From contig CASFWS010000037.1 of NCBI GenBank assembly GCA_949298295.1, forward strand, positions 1-8,451: DNA of 8,451 nucleotides, read 5' to 3'. The DNA is from an uncultured Bacillota bacterium. GTDB lineage: Bacteria > Bacillota_I > Bacilli_A > RFN20 > CAG-826. How positions within the stretch are numbered: the stretch's first letter is position 1; every line of letters starts with the position of its first letter. Below are positions 6,990 to 8,451 of this stretch, in pieces. A program made the position numbers and the translations under genes. The notes under the pieces are model-generated. The model made no database searches and was not told the DNA's origin. It worked only from the letters and a program-made list of their open reading frames with translations.

Positions 6990-7322
6990 ATGAAAAAAGG
7001 CAACCGGATTCTCGCCCACGAAGAGTTCCTCGAGGTGGAAAAAAGCCCGACCTCGCTAAGGACGAGCGACTTCATTCTCTTCAAGCGGAAGTCCTCCCTA
7101 GATAAACTTAGGGTGGGAATCTCGGTTTCCAAAAAGAACGGGAACGCGGTTCGCCGGAACCTAATAAAACGCCAGGTCCGGTGCATGCTCGACGCCTTCC
7201 TCGACACGAGGGAGGCTGTCGATCTCGTCGTCATCGTCAGGAAGAACTACGACCCCGAGAAGTTCCACGCGAACAAAGAAGAACTCGGGAAGGCCCTGGC
7301 TGCACTTGGAGATACACTTTGA
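6990..7322 (+). CDS. rnpA: Ribonuclease P protein component
   Basis: This is the protein subunit of RNase P, which helps the catalytic RNA (rnpB, not in this window) bind and mature tRNA 5' ends. The protein has 110 residues, with MKKGNRILAHEEF at the start as in Bacillota homologues. The hallmark RNR motif is RRNLIKRQVR (55-64), preceded by LRVGISVSKKNGNAV (40-54), both close to family consensus. The ATG at 6990 is preferred over the TTG codon immediately before it (6987). No clear Shine-Dalgarno is visible in the 12-nt gap after rpmH, so translation probably depends on coupling to rpmH. The gene ends in TGA, which overlaps the TTG start of yidC as TTGA. The C-terminal third is less conserved, as is usual. 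Confidence 0.95.
   Translation: MKKGNRILAHEEFLEVEKSPTSLRTSDFILFKRKSSLDKLRVGISVSKKNGNAVRRNLIKRQVRCMLDAFLDTREAVDLVVIVRKNYDPEKFHANKEELGKALAALGDTL
7308..7311 (+). promoter_or_regulatory. yidC ribosome binding site deciding a TTG start
   Basis: GGAG lies 7 nt before the TTG at 7319 and within the last codons of rnpA. No ATG or GTG in frame precedes the signal peptide, so this site fixes the start. Confidence 0.75.
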
Positions 7323-8451
7323 ACAAATCAGCAAAAATCAAACTGCTCGCTGCCCTAGGATTGTTCGGCGGCGCGCTTGTCCTCTCTAGCTGCACGGCTT
7401 CTTTTTGCTCTAATCGAGACGCCGCTTCGATTGCCTATGCCTACGAACAGGGCGTCACGGTTTATTGCGACAAGGACGAAGTGCCGGAAGACTACCAAGG
7501 GGACGGGCTTTCCTGGCCTGTTTATCCGGAAGAGGGAAACGATACCCTCTATGCCTACATTCCGGTCAACGCCGACGGAACCTATGCGGCTACCTCGGCA
7601 ACCTACCTGAACACGAACATCATCGCCGGCGCGGCGAGCAATTCTTACGCCGTCCCGACGTTGGATTTCTGGAAAGAACTCGACAAGAAAGTGCTCGACA
7701 AAGCCATCGAGACCGCCCAGGAGAGCGGATCCGATCTTTTTGCCGGACTGAGCAAGGCCACCGTTACGGCCGAGCAAATCAACCCCTATGTCGACCCGAA
7801 CCCGACCGCGGCCGACGCGGAACAAAACCCCGATTCGATCCTTCGCCTCTTTGGCTATGTGAAGTTCTACGGCGATAACGACACCACCTGGGCTTATTTC
7901 GACGCCTGGGTCGAGGAAATCGACAAATCGCTAGGGATCGCGGCTTCGGCCAGCGACGACTTCCTTTCTTACTACAAAACACAAGTCAACACGACGGTAA
8001 ACGCCAACCGCAGCTGCATCGCCACGGTGCCGAACAGCACCATCAACGACTCCTACGGCCATTATGGTCCCAACGGCAATTGGGAAGTCTCGATGACGAT
8101 TAAAGATTGGGGGTATGCTTGGGGCAAAGGTCCCTTCGAAGGCCTCATCGTCTACCCGGTGGCTTGGCTCGTCGACACCTTCGCGGTCGGTATCGAGCCT
8201 GCCCTTACCGGCATCGGGCAGATCGTTTCGATCATCCTCGTAACCTTCATTATCCGGGCCGTCGTTCAGCTCGTCACCTTGAAGAGCACCCTCGACCAGC
8301 AGCGGATGCAGGCCCTTCAACCGCAAATCGCCAAGCTTCAGGCCAAGTATCCGAACTCCAACACCAACAAAGCCGAACAGCAGCGCCTTTCCCAGGAACA
8401 GATGATGCTGTACAAGCGGAACCACATCAATCGCTTTGTGGAGCGCTGTCC
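7319..8451 (+). CDS. yidC: YidC/Oxa1-family membrane protein insertase, lipoprotein type, truncated by window edge
   Basis: This is a membrane insertase that places proteins into the cytoplasmic membrane alone or with SecYEG. It starts at TTG (GGAG 7 nt upstream) and overlaps the rnpA stop by 4 nt; 377 codons are visible. Residues 1-25 form a lipoprotein signal (Lys-rich start, hydrophobic core, lipobox LSSC with Cys25). Residues 26-270 are a long, polar, aromatic-rich extracytoplasmic region with no motif I recognise. The YidC core begins near 273 (FEGLIVYPVAWLV), followed by a transmembrane helix (298-320) with Arg313 in the IIRAVVQ context, matching the groove Arg of Gram-positive YidC. 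Next comes the charged cytoplasmic hairpin (LDQQRMQALQPQIAKLQAKY). The remaining helices lie outside the window. The last six codons after HIN (369-371) do not fit the family's usual NP(F/L) continuation, suggesting a sequence error or frameshift. No yidD lies between rnpA and this gene. Confidence 0.9.
   Translation, partial: MNKSAKIKLLAALGLFGGALVLSSCTASFCSNRDAASIAYAYEQGVTVYCDKDEVPEDYQGDGLSWPVYPEEGNDTLYAYIPVNADGTYAATSATYLNTNIIAGAASNSYAVPTLDFWKELDKKVLDKAIETAQESGSDLFAGLSKATVTAEQINPYVDPNPTAADAEQNPDSILRLFGYVKFYGDNDTTWAYFDAWVEEIDKSLGIAASASDDFLSYYKTQVNTTVNANRSCIATVPNSTINDSYGHYGPNGNWEVSMTIKDWGYAWGKGPFEGLIVYPVAWLVDTFAVGIEPALTGIGQIVSIILVTFIIRAVVQLVTLKSTLDQQRMQALQPQIAKLQAKYPNSNTNKAEQQRLSQEQMMLYKRNHINRFVERC

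Noticed and set aside
7355..8425. Minus-strand open frames under yidC (156 and 164 codons)
   Set aside because: They are antisense to a frame with a clear lipoprotein signal and YidC core and have no supporting signals.

Overview
This window is a bacterial chromosomal replication origin with its classic gene neighbourhood. On the minus strand, running leftwards, lie dnaA, dnaN, yaaA (S4-domain protein), recF, gyrB and the first 56 codons of gyrA. On the plus strand, running rightwards, lie rpmH, rnpA and a yidC/oxaA-type membrane insertase that runs off the right edge. Transcription diverges from the non-coding stretch at 6285-6842, so every gene is read in the direction a replication fork would move away from the origin.

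The gene order and protein features point to Bacillota (Firmicutes), class Bacilli in the broad sense. The DNA is clearly G+C-rich, unlike most low-G+C Bacilli and Mollicutes. TGA serves as a normal stop (recF, dnaN, rnpA), so this is not the Mycoplasma genetic code. The YidC homologue is a predicted lipoprotein with a very large extracytoplasmic region, which hints at an uncultured Erysipelotrichales/Mollicutes-related lineage. That placement is an inference with low confidence.

Layout: 1-170 gyrA start; 186-2231 gyrB (GTG start); 2235-3296 recF; 3283-3519 yaaA, overlapping recF; 3544-3574 intrinsic terminator after dnaN; 3593-4714 dnaN; 4715-4928 dnaA-dnaN gap, holding two abutting DnaA boxes followed by a GC step and an AT-rich, A-centred triplet tract (candidate unwinding site) and two hairpins; 4929-6284 dnaA; 6285-6842 main DnaA-box field plus the rpmH promoter; 6843-6977 rpmH; 6990-7322 rnpA; 7319 to the edge yidC.

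Together the genes cover replication initiation (DnaA, origin), processivity (DnaN), repair of stalled forks (RecF), supercoiling (GyrB/GyrA), and a small ribosome/RNase P/membrane-insertion operon (rpmH-rnpA-yidC). The gene content is ordinary. The points worth a second look are the bipartite origin, rich in the TTTTCCAC(A/C) variant box, the lipoprotein YidC with a roughly 245-residue ectodomain, the unusual leader of yaaA, and a probable sequence error or frameshift at the extreme right end.
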